This document shows, piece after piece, positions 1 through 13,599 of a DNA stretch of 64,000 bases. A program made the translations under genes and the position numbers. Origin of the DNA: Datnioides undecimradiatus (taxonomy: Eukaryota; Chordata; Actinopteri; Lobotiformes; Datnioididae); NCBI GenBank assembly GCA_008933995.1, contig WARS01000036.1, positions 4,254,419 through 4,318,418 on the forward strand, in the 5' to 3' direction. The notes below the pieces were generated by a model. It saw only the letters and a program-made list of their open reading frames with translations, was not told the origin of the DNA and did no database searches. The first letter of the stretch is position 1; every line of letters begins with the position of its first letter.

Positions 1-2454
1 TGGGGCCCACTAGTGGTTGCTCTGTGCCTCTTCAGCCACTCTGGCTGAGGGATAAAGCAGATGACAGCCACGAGGAGAAAGGAAAGATTAAAGACTCGGG
101 GAGAGAGAGAGGGAGAGGGAGAAGAGAGTCGATCCACGTGCTCCTTCACTCACTCAGGACACCACGGGGAGGAGACACAATGGGGAAAAAGACAGACCCA
201 CCTGTTTAACTCCTATAAATCACATGGGTGTGTGCGAGCATCTGCGTGCATTTGTCTGTATCTCTGCATGCACATGTGCACCGGTGTGTGTGTAAATCAC
301 CCTCTCGGCCCTAATTGGTGGCTGATAACGCTCTCGTTTCCTGCGAAGGAGGTCTATAAGTCATCGGGGCCATGCTGGGCTCCTCAAGGGCTTCAAACAC
401 TACTTGACCAAACCACTGACTGCGTCCTAATCTGTACCAAACCTCTCTTTTGCTGCGACTCTCTCTGCAGTAAGGTTTGGATTTCGTTCGCTTCGGTGTG
501 CCTGCAAGTTCATGTGCAACTTCGTGTGTGTGTGTGTGTGAAATTGCAAAGCATGTGTGTCTGTTTGCGTTTCACTTGATCGCTGCCTTCCCTTGATAGT
601 GCTCATAGAGAGAATTAGAGAGCGGGTGAGATAATCACATGAATAAAATGCAGCCGGTAGCTCATTACAAACCCTATTATTCATTAATTAACATTATTAA
701 AACGTCTAATAGACCCCGGCACTCCTCCCAAGCCCCCCTGCCTCTTTTCAACTAGGTCCCTGCTCCTCAGTCCCTCCCGTTTCTCAACATGAAAAGAATA
801 GCACATCAAACGAGGCCTGGTTTCAATGTGTTGGGGATTTGCAGGTGTAAGAATCGCACTGCGCAGGGGATCTGCTTGTCGGTCGCGCCACGCTCTACAC
901 TCTTCCACTTCGGCCTCACCGTGACACACGCCGCTCGCCCGCACCATAACAAACCCCTCATTAGGAGTGGGGAGAGAACTGGGCTGTGCGCTCCTTAATT
1001 AGGTCCCCATCTGAAACTTTCTGTCTTCCTCTCATCCCTCATCCTCCCGCACTCCATGTCCCTTCATCACAGAATGCTGACATTTATGGAAGGAAGTTTA
1101 ATCAAATGACTGTGGAAGGGATATAAGGGAAAGTTTTGATAACAGTTTGCGTCTGTGATATGCACATGGAACAGAAATACATTCCTTTGGTTCGTTGCCT
1201 CTGTCTTGGTAAGATTTTGTGATATATGAAAAGTCTGTTACGAGTGTTTTATAGGTTTATCCACAAATAAGCAACAGAAAATCACGTTTTCTCCCCTCGT
1301 CTTACTTTGCAATCATTTAAAAAAAAAAAAAAAAGTATATACAAGCAATGAAAAACACAAAAGCAGCCATGAGATGCACAAATGTAGCAGATTCATTTGC
1401 TTCCACAGTGGTGACCAATATTCAACTCAGGGAATAATATCTATCAAAAGTTGCTAATTGTGTTCCGCACGAAGCAGATATATTAAACATGCATAATATA
1501 TGTGAGTGTGTGTGAGTGTGTGTGTGCGTGTGTGTGTAGCAAGATCTGGGAAATTTCTGTCCCCGAAATGTAATGATCATCATGCATATTCAAATGTCCA
1601 AACAATACACTTTAGTTAAACATTAATACCATAATTTAGATACAATCAGTTTAATGTGTCCAGGAAAAGAAGCATTATTCCTCATTTTGTTCTCATTATT
1701 TTCAAATAAACAGGACACTGTGTGTGGAGAAAAGAGGCTGAACAGACAAATGATGAATATGTAGAAACTCTCAGAGATATTAGTGGGGTTTAAACTACAT
1801 CCTCTGATTACTTTTCTAGTTTTAAATACTTGATGTTCCAGTTGTACTATGACCTTAAACTAGATTTTATTGGAACACAATATCCATACCATTAAGGGAG
1901 TCTTTTATCATTCTGAGAGGGACATTGGCTCCTTGTATCCTTTAGTGGAGTCTTTGCACATTAAATTACATTAATATTTCTATTTGTGGCACCACATTCA
2001 TATGTAACACAATCCACCACATGCATATTGTATAATGCTAAAAACAAATATTTTCTCTGGGGATATTTGATATTATAATACGATTTTTAACTGAATTAAT
2101 TTCTGAAACACAGTCACAGACGCACAGATAGATACAGATCTATGGGGGTGTGAAGGAAGACAGGGGGAGAGTGGAAATTTGTGTATTTATCAGAGAAGGA
2201 TCTCCTTTATCATTGGACTCATTGGTCATACATTAGTATGGAGACAGCTCTCCCTCTCTGAGTCTCCCTAGCTTTCTTCTCACTTTCTCCCTTTCACACG
2301 AGCTGAGTGATGCGTCCTGACAAGTAAATCACAAAAGAGGTGGCGTTCCCCCGTGTGGCTGGAGAACCAGCATCCTCCGTTCAGCCCTCCTCTCTTTCCT
2401 CCTTCCTTTTTCCTCTTCCCTTTCTTCCTCCTCTCCTCTCCTGATTAAATCTGC

Positions 2455-2710
2455 TGCTCCCTGTAGGATTATTAGGATTCTAATTCAATCTGAATTTCAG
2501 GAACTTGTTTGCTTGGTTACCTGTCACAGCATATCAGCTTGTCATATTAGTGGTGATCGTTGGCTCTACCTAATCTGCTTTAAACAATTTCATTGGGTGC
2601 TGGTCTATAAATCATTCCGTAATGGGATTGACACGCGCGGGCTTAGCTAGGTAAACAAATCAGCTTTGTTTTATGTTAGGCAGCAATGAACTTGGCTTTA
2701 TCAACTTCCC
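2455..2710. promoter_or_regulatory. candidate conserved non-coding element
   Basis: GGATTATTAGGATTCTAATTC, with tandem bicoid-like GGATTA and GGATTC cores, then CCTAATCTGC, TCATTCCGTAATGGGATTG and TAAACAAATCAG (a forkhead-like TAAACA), lie in unique DNA between pyrimidine-rich and simple flanks. Repeated TAATCC-type cores suggest Otx/Pitx-class binding. This is judged by eye only. Confidence 0.3.
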
Positions 2711-3468
2711 ATCGATTCACACACACCACAAGGTCAAAATCTCTCTGGCTGCTCATCAGTGGGAGTAGGGGTCAGCACTCAGCAATTAGAATATGTATCA
2801 GATAGAAGCAGAGGAGCCCATCACATCCAGCCGCCTTTCTCCAAAGCGTTAATTCATTTCTTATCAAAGTGAAAGCATTTCAAAGTAAAGCTGTGCAGCA
2901 TTGGAGGGGAAGTACCCTTTATGGGAATTTGAAAGAGAAAATAAAATGAGTTTGTAGTTTATTGACGGGAAGTCCCAGAGGCTGCTTAAAAACTCATTAA
3001 CTTTCAGAACTAATTCAAACATGTTGATTAACATCTGAGCGGGAGAGTTTTTTTCTATAGATGGATGAAATGTTTTAGGGCCGGTGTTGGGGTTTTTTTG
3101 GGGGGATTTTGCAGACGTCGTAAAAGTCTTCAATTTGACCTGTTTAGAAAAGTTGATTGAAATGTGATTTTGATAAACCACATCAGAGCCTCTGCTGGCT
3201 TGTTATGCAAAGAAACTGAACCCCTATGCTGCCCTAAGCTCAAAATAAGGAGTGGTCTTGCACAATATTCAACAATATTCTGTTGTGTATCAATGGGGGC
3301 ACCAAACAAACCTTACACACTGTATATACTAGTTAAAATCCAAACAGATTACTTTTTTTGCCAAATTGGATGTAAAAGCGTCATTTCTAAATGCAAAATT
3401 CCCGTTAAGAATCCCTAGATAAATATCCCAGTGCATACTGCTGCACACATCTGGTGTTTAAACTAGTC

Positions 3469-3480
3469 GGGGGGGGGGGG
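3469..3480. repeat. poly-G tract
   Basis: Twelve consecutive G. Similar runs occur at 14129-14138, 44944-44956 and 57405-57417, so it is a feature of this genome and not unique. Confidence 0.85.
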
Positions 3481-6400
3481 TATTGGATGAATTCTGAGTG
3501 AATATTGGGCTTAGCAGAATGATGCATGGTTCAGCAACACCAAAAGCCAAACACAAACAGCAGGCAGGCCAGAACAAGGTGTCCTTATCCAGCGTGAGGT
3601 TAAAGAGCCCTGTCAACTGCAAACCCTGGCACCAGGGTTGGATCCCACATGGAAGAAGGGCTTTAGTGTGTAGAATACCAGATGCACGCTCATTGTCAGA
3701 GTCACACCAGCTCCTGTGAAAATACCTCTTGGTTCATGCTCTTTAATGAAAAATATAAAAACATGCATTTGCATATAGGAAGTAGTTTTGGCTGGCTTGG
3801 TGGACTGCCTGAATAAATGTATATTCCTCACACACACAACATGACGTGTCAGTTGCATACTACAGCTGCCATTAAGAACTATTGATTAAAAAAACAGGAC
3901 ACCACTGAAATCCCACCTTTTCAGACTGACCTCCACATCCAGCCCACTCACTTCCATCTTGCCTCTTTAAAACTGATGATTATTTGGGAGGGTCACTCTT
4001 TCAATTTCCTGTAGTTTTAAATGTAGTTATTATGAGTACTATGGGCAAGAGCACCTACCAAACAAATGAATGTAATACAACTAAAGGTTTCCTTGTGAAA
4101 CAAACAAGAGATCTCTTTTCTCATTAGCGTAAATGCATTAAGTACAATTACACTTTAATAAAACACATCACATGCACAGGCATTTTTCTGCAGCTGAAGT
4201 ATGCTCCAGTGCATTATACATTGTTTTGTGCAACAATACAGAAACAGCTATATTAGAGTTTCAGTATGTACCATATAACATATATGTCATATATGTAATG
4301 GACTTGATGAACCCTTAATGAATGGTCTGTCAAACAAGAAATGATGATGAGGCCTGCTTTAGGAGAGGAGGCAAAGGAGAATGAAAACAGATGCGTTGAA
4401 CCTCGAAGGCAATAAACTACAGCATCACAACACAGTGTTAAATTTCACTCGTGTCAGCTGCAAACAAGATGATAAAGCTGCAGTCTGCACTCTGTTAGCA
4501 AAACTGGACAACAGTCTAGTCTGACAAATCACAATCTGCTGTGGCGCACTGACACTGACATACAGGGTGTCTCTGTGACCAATATAAATCCTCGTTCCAT
4601 CCATTTTTAGGTCAAGGAACGTGACAGTGCTAATCAATACAGCACCTCGGGTTAGCACGGAGCGGGATTTTGGGGGAATTTTCCAGGTGCTGTGTTAGAT
4701 TCACACAGATTTAGACAATTACTGATCTAAGTCATATCAAGAAACTCGTCAAACGTCCCTGATCAATACAGACTGGATTCAGGTAAAGTGACTAACCGGA
4801 CAATCTTGTTACTGCTCTCTTGTTAAAGCAGACACAAAGAAAGAGAGAGCGAGAAAGAGAGGTAGAGAGAGAGCGAGAAATAGCAGAGAGCTGACCTGTT
4901 CAGCAGCATGTCATGGGATCTTTTCACACCAATACATCTCCCTAATGCAGGCAATTTCCTGCAGCTTTTCACCCTAAGAGGGGAGTTGACCTCTGTGGGC
5001 AACACTTAAAGCGAATTCTAATGTTTGCCAATAAGGAGGGATTAAGTCGGCCACAAAGTGTAGGAGGGAATGCGACTGTGCTCTTTCGCAATTAACAACA
5101 GTACACACGTGAAAATGGAGGAATGAATGTGTTGTACAAAACATATTTTCAGACAAATGCACATAAAAGCGTGCATTTATGGAGGGTCTTTGCTGTTGGC
5201 ATGAGCGCTGTAGTGTAGAATTGGGAGACCGGGACAGCTAACACCTCGTATATGGGGCATGTTCTAAATGCACATGAAATGATGGTACAGTCTGTCAGGC
5301 TGGAAGCTGCTTTATGGAAAAGAAGGGGGGCTTGGATGAATATATATCTGCCAGAGTGGTTGACAAGGTGTCTGGAGTAAACACAGACATGTCAAAATGT
5401 GTGTATTGATGTTTTCAGGAAAAGCCCTTTGTTGTTTTGATATTTGCGCGCAATATTTCGGAGGGAAACTTTCCCCACTTGAAAACCTCCCAAATCATAG
5501 CTGGCATGTGGAGGATAATCTTTTCAATTACCCATGTCTGTGTTTCTGAGTGTGATAGGCTCTTAGTCCTCTGATTCCCCTGCACCCAAAAACCGTGTGC
5601 CACTCTTGACAATGAGAGGTAAACAAGAAGGGGGAGAGAACTCACCAAATCCTCCAGAGGCCTAGAGGGGAAGCCACACAGCCCAAACTCCTTTCACTCC
5701 TCAGCTGTGAAACAGCAGCTGCCTTTAAGGCTGTGCTCAGGAGAGACTGACAGCAATTACAGATTTCTCTTTCTTTCCCTCTCTCTCTCTCAGCTAGGAG
5801 AGAGCCACTCGATGGGAAACCACGAGGAAGGAATGAAAACCTCCCCTCCTCCTCCATCTTTCCTTCTCAGAGAGAGACATTTACCTCCAGCTCTTGGTGA
5901 GACGATGGTTGTTTACTTTGAGTGATGTGCCATTATGACAGTTCAACAAATCAATGTTACACAGGTTTGTGGCAAACGGTGGAATTTTAGAGTAATTCCA
6001 TGTAAATTATTAATCCTTTCAGGGGAAGTTGCAACACAGAGGCATGCAGCACATCTCTAACACACTCCAACCTGACAGTTGTACTGCTGTGCCAAAACGT
6101 TTGACAGCCTGCTCTACTTTAGATTTGTTAAGAAGACATTGGGGCTGAGTGTGAGTCAGATTCAAAAGCTGATCTGAGATCATCGCTACGTCTCTTGCAC
6201 ATCAACTGTAATGGCTGCTTGGCTGGACTGCATGGCAATAAAACACAGTAAAGCCCCTTTTACCCATTGGATGTTTAATTTACACAGTGTGCATCGCAGT
6301 GTGCTTAGTGTGTCTCATACACACACTGCACCGGATCATTTCCTATTGTATCATATATCATACGTCTTTACAGTCTCAGGGATGATTCCTGTGGCACTTT

Positions 6401-7289
6401 TATTGGTCGGCGAACATTGAGGGTCCATGAAAGCTGATATGAGAACATGGTAACTGAAAAATATAAGAATGACTCACTGACAGCTCATAACCATTTTAAA
6501 ACTAGAAATAGATCCACAGTAACGGCTGAGGTGTATTTGCCTCTACTTTCCTCCCTCCTCTCCGCCTCAGCATCCTCCCCTCCCCTTGGTGGTCAGTGCA
6601 AGGATCACGAGGTGAAGCAGAATCAGAGTGGTACACATATTACTCTCTGTCTCCCTCCATTCTCTTCTCCTGCTGGTTGACAGGGCCTGTCTGGCCTAAC
6701 CTGGGTGGAAAGTGACTCTAATTGTCATCTCCACAGACAAGGTTCTGCAGCCATCCTGGAGGCACAGGCAAAATATACTTAGCTACTTTATCATATAGAC
6801 AGAAACCCAACCACCAAGGCACCTTATTGACATAGACTTTATGCAAAGATAGACTTTTTGAATTGGCAGGTCACGTCACCCACTGCTTAGCATGCATACG
6901 TAACGAGAATAAAGCTTTTTAGGCCCCGGCTGAGACACAAGCATCTGACAGGTAGGGTTTGGGAGTTCAAGGAAATGTATATATTCCCTGCCTCATCTCC
7001 TGGACCTGGGTTGGTTATAGATGATTGTGTTAGCTCGCAGCAGAGCATTTTACCAAATGTTCAGTGCTCGATGGCATTAGTCTGAGGCCGATGCTGTGTC
7101 ATCTCAACTGTGGTGTGCATGTTCCTCTCCTAATGGAAGCTATCAGAGCTGAATGTTTGTTTTATCGTGGAGAAGAAAGTCATTTTGACCAAAACCATAA
7201 GACGGAATACGACGATAAACAAACGCAACACACCCCAGGAAACATGATCATAATGTCCTGATATAAACTGAGCTAAAGCCTTTTTTTCA

Positions 7290-7525
7290 TTAACAAGAAT
7301 AAGAGTTTACAGCCATGGCGGCGACCCTGTGACACTGACCACGTCAACATGTTCATGTGTAATGTTTACAGAGGTCGCCATCTTTGTTTAGCATTTTAGC
7401 GTGCTAACATTTAATAATTAGAACCAAAAAGTGCATCTATTGGGAATGACATTTGGGATGATATTTGGTCATAAGCACAAGTACTGGACTTCATCCTCTG
7501 GAGACCATGAATGTGTGTATTACAT
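7290..7525 (+). repeat. decayed percomorph interspersed repeat (short copy)
   Basis: AATGTTTACAGAGGTCGCCA, TTAGCATTTTAGCGTGCTAA, ATATTTGGTCATAAGCACAA and CTTCATCCTCTGGAGACCAT with GAATGT repeat the phrase order of the family also found at 13600-14065. The shared CTTCATCCTCTGG-GACCATG word is the clearest link. This copy lacks the middle part. Confidence 0.55.
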
Positions 7526-8651
7526 TGTAGCTGACAGACTAAGAAAAATAGCCTTGGATAAAACATTTCATCATTCAGCACGCACAACAAAATCAAACAT
7601 GATCGCATTAGGTTCAGGAGCAGAAACACCTTTTCACTTGCCTTGTTTCTTATATTTTTTTCCCTTTACTACCGCTTTCAGCTGTTGCCCCCCCCCCGAA
7701 AGTGAAATTACCCTGCTTTTGTATGAGGCACAGTCAGCCTTTGAATGCAGCCTGCGAATGCCTGTGGGCCTATAAATGTGCTCTGAGAGGGAAAAGAGAA
7801 AGTTAAGCTGTCCTATTGAATTGATTGAACATTCATGAAACTAAAGTGTGCCCTCCCTCCCGCCTCCTCACATGTGGAAATGACTTCCAGACATCTCCAA
7901 CGTCCCGTATGGAACACAGCCGTGAGGATCCCTACCTTCAGTCAGGTGCTGAGCTGTTGCCCTGCAGGCACAATTCAATTGTTAAATCTCTTATGAGTAG
8001 AACAGGAGGGTTCATTTTACCGCTTACAACCTTACACATGCATGCTTTTGACTTTATTGGAATAATTGCACAATTATTTTACACGGTATCTCATTTTGTA
8101 ATCATGTCAACTGCTCATAGTTGCATAAACAGAGGCTAAAAGAACAAGTGTACTTTATAGTGAGGAACAAAAAGGCTAAAAGCCAGAAAAGAAAAAAGGC
8201 AACGCACTATTTTAAATTCTTTGTTTCTCCACATCAAGTCCTCATTATTTGGTAATCTCTGGAATGTTTCAGACATACCCTTTATTGACTTTTACGTCAC
8301 TTTCTCCATCACACTTTCATGTATCTAATCAAAATGCCATATTACTTCTGCCTGACAATACACTTAGAATGAATTCCAAGGGTTTTCATTTTATGTCAGT
8401 GTCTATATATTGTCACTCTCAAATGTGGCAATATTGAAAGCAATTTTCTATATATGTAGGGGACAATCAAACAATTTCTGAATGAAGAACTAATCAAAAT
8501 GCATGAGGTGTAATCAATAAAAGCGAGAGAAGATGTGTGATTCACCTGAAATGATGAATTACACCAATTCTTCTTTCTCCCAATGTGTGGATGCACTAAT
8601 GTGTATGTGTTTCTACATTCCAGCATGTGTGTTGTTAGATGAGTGCATGCA

Positions 8652-8674
8652 GTGTGTGTGTGTGTGTGTGTGTA
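8652..8674. repeat. (GT)n microsatellite
   Basis: About 11 uninterrupted GT units. Confidence 0.9.
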
Positions 8675-8879
8675 TCATCATCGCACATTATATCACCACA
8701 GAGGCATGTGCACAGCATGCAGTCCACCGGCAGACTTCATCATGTCCCTCCATTAAAACCATGCGACATATTCCACCCAAGGTTACAGTCACAACCACAA
8801 AACAACAACAGCCCAGACAGCCGTGAGACCTAATCATTATTTGGCAGTAGAAGCGAAACCATGTCAGGGTGAAGCCCCC

Positions 8880-9150
8880 AACATCCTGCTTCCTAGTCAC
8901 ATTTTAATCATCTGCAATTAGTTTTGTTTTAATAACACTCACAATTAAAGGTCCTCCTGTTTGCATAATTCATGACACAGCAGCGCTGATGTCAGAAATC
9001 AAATGCAACAAATTAGAAATAACAAGTTTGAGACAGTGTGATTCAATTAAGATCCGGGGAAACATTGGGCCATGCATAATTGAGGGGCCGGCAAGGCAAG
9101 ACTCATGTCAGGCCTGTCAGCCCTGCTGCAGCTATTGGATTTGGCCTGTC
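8880..9150. promoter_or_regulatory. candidate conserved non-coding element
   Basis: GCAATTAG, CACAATTAAAG, TTTGCATAATTCATG (an octamer/POU-like ATTTGCAT variant next to a homeodomain core) and GATTCAATTAAG lie in about 270 bp of unique sequence. The texture is that of a deeply conserved enhancer. No alignment was possible. Confidence 0.28.
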
Positions 9151-9632
9151 ACACACACTCAAATCAGCCCTGTAAAAATTACAGGTTACATTGATTTCTT
9201 GTTTTTATTTGTGAGTGCTTGTGAGTGTGTGTGCGTGTGCTAATGTAGGGGTGGCGGGAGTGTGTGTATGTGTGCCTGCGCCTTCTCTGCATGCATGCGC
9301 TCATATGTGTGTATACACCCAGTCACACGTGCGGATGTGCGTTAGTGTACGTACTGCGTGCTGGAGTACTCGCATGCGCGGCGCTGCGAGAGCGGGAGAT
9401 AAATCAGGTGTGGGAGACCGCTCAGGGGTGAGAGCTTCGGCCACATCTGGAGCGACAAACTGGAGGCGAGCTGTGGGAGAACACACAAGCCGAGCAAACC
9501 ACATGATCATTCCCAATTATGACTCTTAGGGTAAGATCATCAGCGCTAGCACTCACATTCAACTCTGCTTTTTGCAGCGACTTGCAAACTGTGTGCACGA
9601 GGACCCACTTGTGAGTACATCTGTGCGAGTCT

Positions 9633-9634
<2 letters not shown>

Positions 9635-9669
<35 letters not shown>
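9635..9669. repeat. (TG)n microsatellite
   Basis: About 17 uninterrupted TG units. On the opposite strand it encodes a chance His-Thr repeat. Confidence 0.95.
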
Positions 9670-9671
<2 letters not shown>

Positions 9672-10239
9672 TAATCCCTGGATACAGCATGATTGAGGCT
9701 TTGAAGGTACTTTGCACAGTGCGCCAAGTTGCAGATGTTGTGTTTGTTAACCACGTTACACATCAGCTGCAATAACAAACAAATCAGCAGCGGCTCACAG
9801 AGGGGCTGACAAAACCCAGCACAGAGTAGATGTGGATTTCTATTAAAAGTTCTACTCCATGTTTTGTGTTTGTCATAGTGTCACAATGTACATAGAGATG
9901 AATAAAAAGGCTGATGAGGTGGGTGTATTCGTGGTAGTTTACGGCAGTGCTTACTGAATGTGTCTACAATTTTGTGTCTTTGCGTTGAGTTGATTTAGTT
10001 CTTTTGTTTGTTTTTCAGTTTTGCTTGGAGTTAAAAAGTTGACTTTAGTTAAATCAGAACACATCTAAATAAAACGACCACAAGGCAGACCCACAAAGAC
10101 TTCACCGCGGCCAGATTGGATTCTCCACAAACTGTATGTGTTTCCGTGAAATGAGCGTCAAGGCTTTAAATGCGCCCTCTGTTATGAAACACTTAGAGCG
10201 TTTTAATTATCACACAATTTTCAGGGATTGTTGAAAGCG

Positions 10240-10350
10240 GAGGAAATGGAATAACTTCTTTATGAGTTTGAAAACGCCCCCTAATGCTTATTTAATTAAA
10301 CAATTGTAACCACATCTCATAAAGTGCTCAGGGTTAATAAGATTTCCTAA
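10240..10350. promoter_or_regulatory. candidate conserved non-coding element
   Basis: CTAATGCTTATTTAATTAAAC followed by CAATTG and a TTAATAAGAT core lies within unique, moderately AT-rich DNA. TTTAATTAAA is a palindromic homeodomain-type site. Proposed on motif content only. Confidence 0.25.
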
Positions 10351-13300
10351 GCAAACCCACATTAACGCAGGCTGCTGCCATGCGTTTGAAAATCAGCATC
10401 CTCAAGATGTTTTTCTGGCAAAACGGAGTAGTACTGGGGCAAATTATGGTACAAAGTTAAATGTTATGCGTGTACTTGGTAATTTTAAAAGTGTCGCTGA
10501 TGTCACACTTCATTTTATCCAGAGAGGGAGGAAATCAAAATCACATAAACATGTCCATAAAAGCACTTTCTGCATGAAGTATTTTCAGATTTGGACGTCG
10601 CTGAAAGGCTGCGCGTAGGAAGGAAACATGTGTTAGTAAACCAGCAGACGCGGCCACACGTTGCCTTCAGAGTCAGTAATTTCTGACTGAATAATCACTA
10701 ATGACTGTGGACCAATAGCTCCCCAAAGCATCATCTCAATCTCTCCTGTGACTGGCTAATTGTAGCCAGACACACTAACCTCCCTGTGGCCTGTGTCCTG
10801 GCTGTAACCCTGGCACTTCTCTTTCTCAAATCCAGCCTCTCGCTCCTCTTTTCTCTCCCGGTTTTATCAGCTTTTTGTAAATGAGCCCTCTCCCGTTCGC
10901 TCCCTCTCTTTCTTTTTGCTTCCCCTCCACAGTCCCCCACCATCTCAGCTCAGCTACGGCGACATATGGGAAACTTTTTCAGGCTGATTGCTCCAATCTG
11001 ATTGAGGGAAGTTATGTAGCTGCCATTTATCGCTGCTGTTGTGAGCCGGCAAACAGCTGTGACGCTAAGGCCCTCGGTTGAGTGCCCTTTTCTCTCGCTG
11101 CCTCTTCTCCGTCCAAACTTATCCATTAGATCCTGTTCAGACTCCTCCGATTGTTCTAACTGCCAAGACTGCGCCGTGAATCAAAACCCCTGGCAGACAG
11201 ACAGATCTCTCCATAATTGCGTGGTTCAAAACAATGCCATGCTCACTTAAAGCGAGAGTGGTTTGTGCTCAGTTAATTTAGAGTCTAACAGAAAGAGGGT
11301 TGAGGACGGGGAGGAAAAAAAAAGGGCTGGAAAAAAAAGAGAAAAATGTTCCTGTGAGAGGCAATTTTACATTACATTAATGCAGTTGGTTTGGGTTCAA
11401 CAAAAGGGGGACTTGGCCTGAGGAGCTGAGCGGAGAGGGGAATTAGAGCATTTAGCCATCTCCAGACACAGGAGAGAAATGAGCCTTGTGGCCTTTGTGT
11501 TATCTAATCTCGTTTGCATTTCCTTTCAGCATCATGAAAGAGAAATGTAATAGGGGCCTGATTGTGTTTGTTTGGTGAAATTCTCATTTAGGGCTGCTGT
11601 GGCTACGCGCCTCCACGAATAATTCTCTCCTGTGTGTGCACCCCTCGCATGGTGGTGTGCGTGGTTTGCGGAGTGCTTTGAGATGATGAAAAACAGCAGC
11701 TTTAAACCCGAACACTACATGTAAGCCAAAAGAGAAAGAAAGAAAGAAAACAACGCGAGGGTGAATTTATGCAACATCACCACTTCTTGTGTGTGCAGCT
11801 CGGTTCACAGCTCCGAGTGATTGACTAGCGGAAGGGAGGCGCGGGCCTGATGACAAAAGAGACAGGAAATGGACATGGAGTGGATTTGACATGATGGGTG
11901 CCAATGCCCTCATTGATCAGTAGCACTGGCATCCCTCCCACAACCCTGGAAGGTGGGGTTGGAGTAGGCAGGCAGCTGAAGGTCACAGCTCGCTGTCACA
12001 GCACTGTCCAATCACATTACACATCATGCTGTCTGAGACGCTCCTCGCCTTCTTCACATGACGGACAGATGACAATCATCTCTGCTCTATTGTTTCACTC
12101 AGCCTCCTCATCTCTGGAAACATGCGTTTCTGCAGTTTTGTTCCCATTTTTATCTTAAAAAGTGTCAAACTATATTGCCGGTGAAAGTGTCAAGCTATAA
12201 TATTTTGGTTATCGAAACTTTCACAGTGTTAATGGTGATTAATGACTGCGTTTTGTTTTCCACCGTCGCCATTTTTTGCCTTTTTTGGCCCCGCGATTGC
12301 ACAGAGCTGCTGATTTATAGCATAGGGTCAGTCAGAGAAGGTGTTTGTGCTGGTAGCCAATGGGCTCTTTGTGTTTATGATGAGGGGAGAGGATGGAAAG
12401 GTGATTTAGGTAGACAGCAGGTCTGCTTCTTCTCAGTGCAAACCTCCAGTAGACAGGCCATTAACAGAGGTGACAGGGAAAAGCAGTGGCAATCGCTTTG
12501 ATTCTGATTTACACCCATGCTGAAAAACCCAAACAAATTAGAGGAACAAAATAATACACAGCAAGAAATAAATCACATTAATGATTAGGCTTTTGAACGA
12601 CAGTCAGACATGAAAGCGAGCGGCGGCGGGGGCATCTGGAGGAGAGGATGGCAGATTATGAGATGATATTAGGAGCCGTCTTCAGAGAAAGGCTGAGAAC
12701 AATCAGGCACCAGCAGTAACGAGGAGAAGGTCTTTGTTCTTCTCTGCACCCAGTAACTAACATGTTGTTATTCAAGTCAACAGCCACTAGAACCTCGTTA
12801 GTAGGCCACGCAGTTTACTGCTCATGAGGGTGAAATTCATTGACAAGAAATGCAGTGAATAGAGTTCATAGAGCTTTTCTTTGCCAGTATGCAGAACACA
12901 TTTAACGTTAAAATTCACAAAAAAACATGGATTAAGTGACACGAGCAGCTGGAACAATAACACAGGCACTTCTCATGCCATCAGCAATGTTTCTGTTAAG
13001 AGAGACAGTATAATTTACAGCCTAAAGAAACCTGGCATGGGCGTTTTATTGACAATTAAATGAAAATACGATGATACAACACAGTAAAGCTGAAAAGTCA
13101 CATTTTTCGCTAAATTCACATTTGTTATTCATTTTACAGTCTAACAGTGTTCATAAATTATACTCTTAGGTTGCGACCCCTTTAAATAATAGTTTTAAGT
13201 GTCTGCTTCAAAGAGACAAGTAATGCAGGGACATTTGGATGTAATTTAAAACGACTTATTGTTAAACCCTGATTGCTCTCTGTTATTGAGATGTGGTGCT

Positions 13301-13599
13301 CTCATCATAACTAGTGATACACTGATTTGAAACACTGCATCAGAATCTGTGGTCTAGCTGACGTTACTTGCCAGACATGGCCGCACCATTATTTTGACCG
13401 CACTGTTTGCACAGCTCTAGAGATGTCAGTGGGCAAATCTTTCTGCGACAACATGATAAAGAATTTAAAAATGTTGGCATGTGGAATCAACGTGACGATC
13501 GCCGTGTTTGGAAAAGGTCTTGGTGTATTGTATGCATTGGTAACACAGTAAAGTATACAAAATTAGAAAAAAACTTAAAGTCACAACCATTACAGTGTA

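Larger units (their letters stand above)
1..7289. other. gene desert, left end
   Basis: No gene is recognised. Contents are A16 at 1319-1334, a TG-rich run at 1501-1538, G12 at 3469-3480, GA-rich DNA at 4837-4890 and CT-rich DNA near 5765-5795. A CNE-like stretch lies at 2455-2710. The 172-codon open frame at 61-579 is built from GA-rich and TG-rich low-complexity sequence (Arg/Glu then Cys/Val) and is not credible as a gene. Confidence 0.5.
7526..13599. other. gene desert stretch
   Basis: No gene is recognised. It holds TG microsatellites at 8652-8674 and 9635-9669, CNE-like stretches at 8880-9150 and 10240-10350, a pyrimidine-rich zone at 10780-10940, and A-rich runs near 11317-11342. A TG/CA-rich, CpG-containing stretch at 9210-9500 is open in several frames because of its composition. 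Confidence 0.5.

Noticed and set aside
61-579. 172-codon open frame on the plus strand
   Set aside because: It is made of GA-rich then TG-rich low-complexity DNA giving Arg/Glu and Cys/Val strings, with no domain, and overlaps another chance frame.
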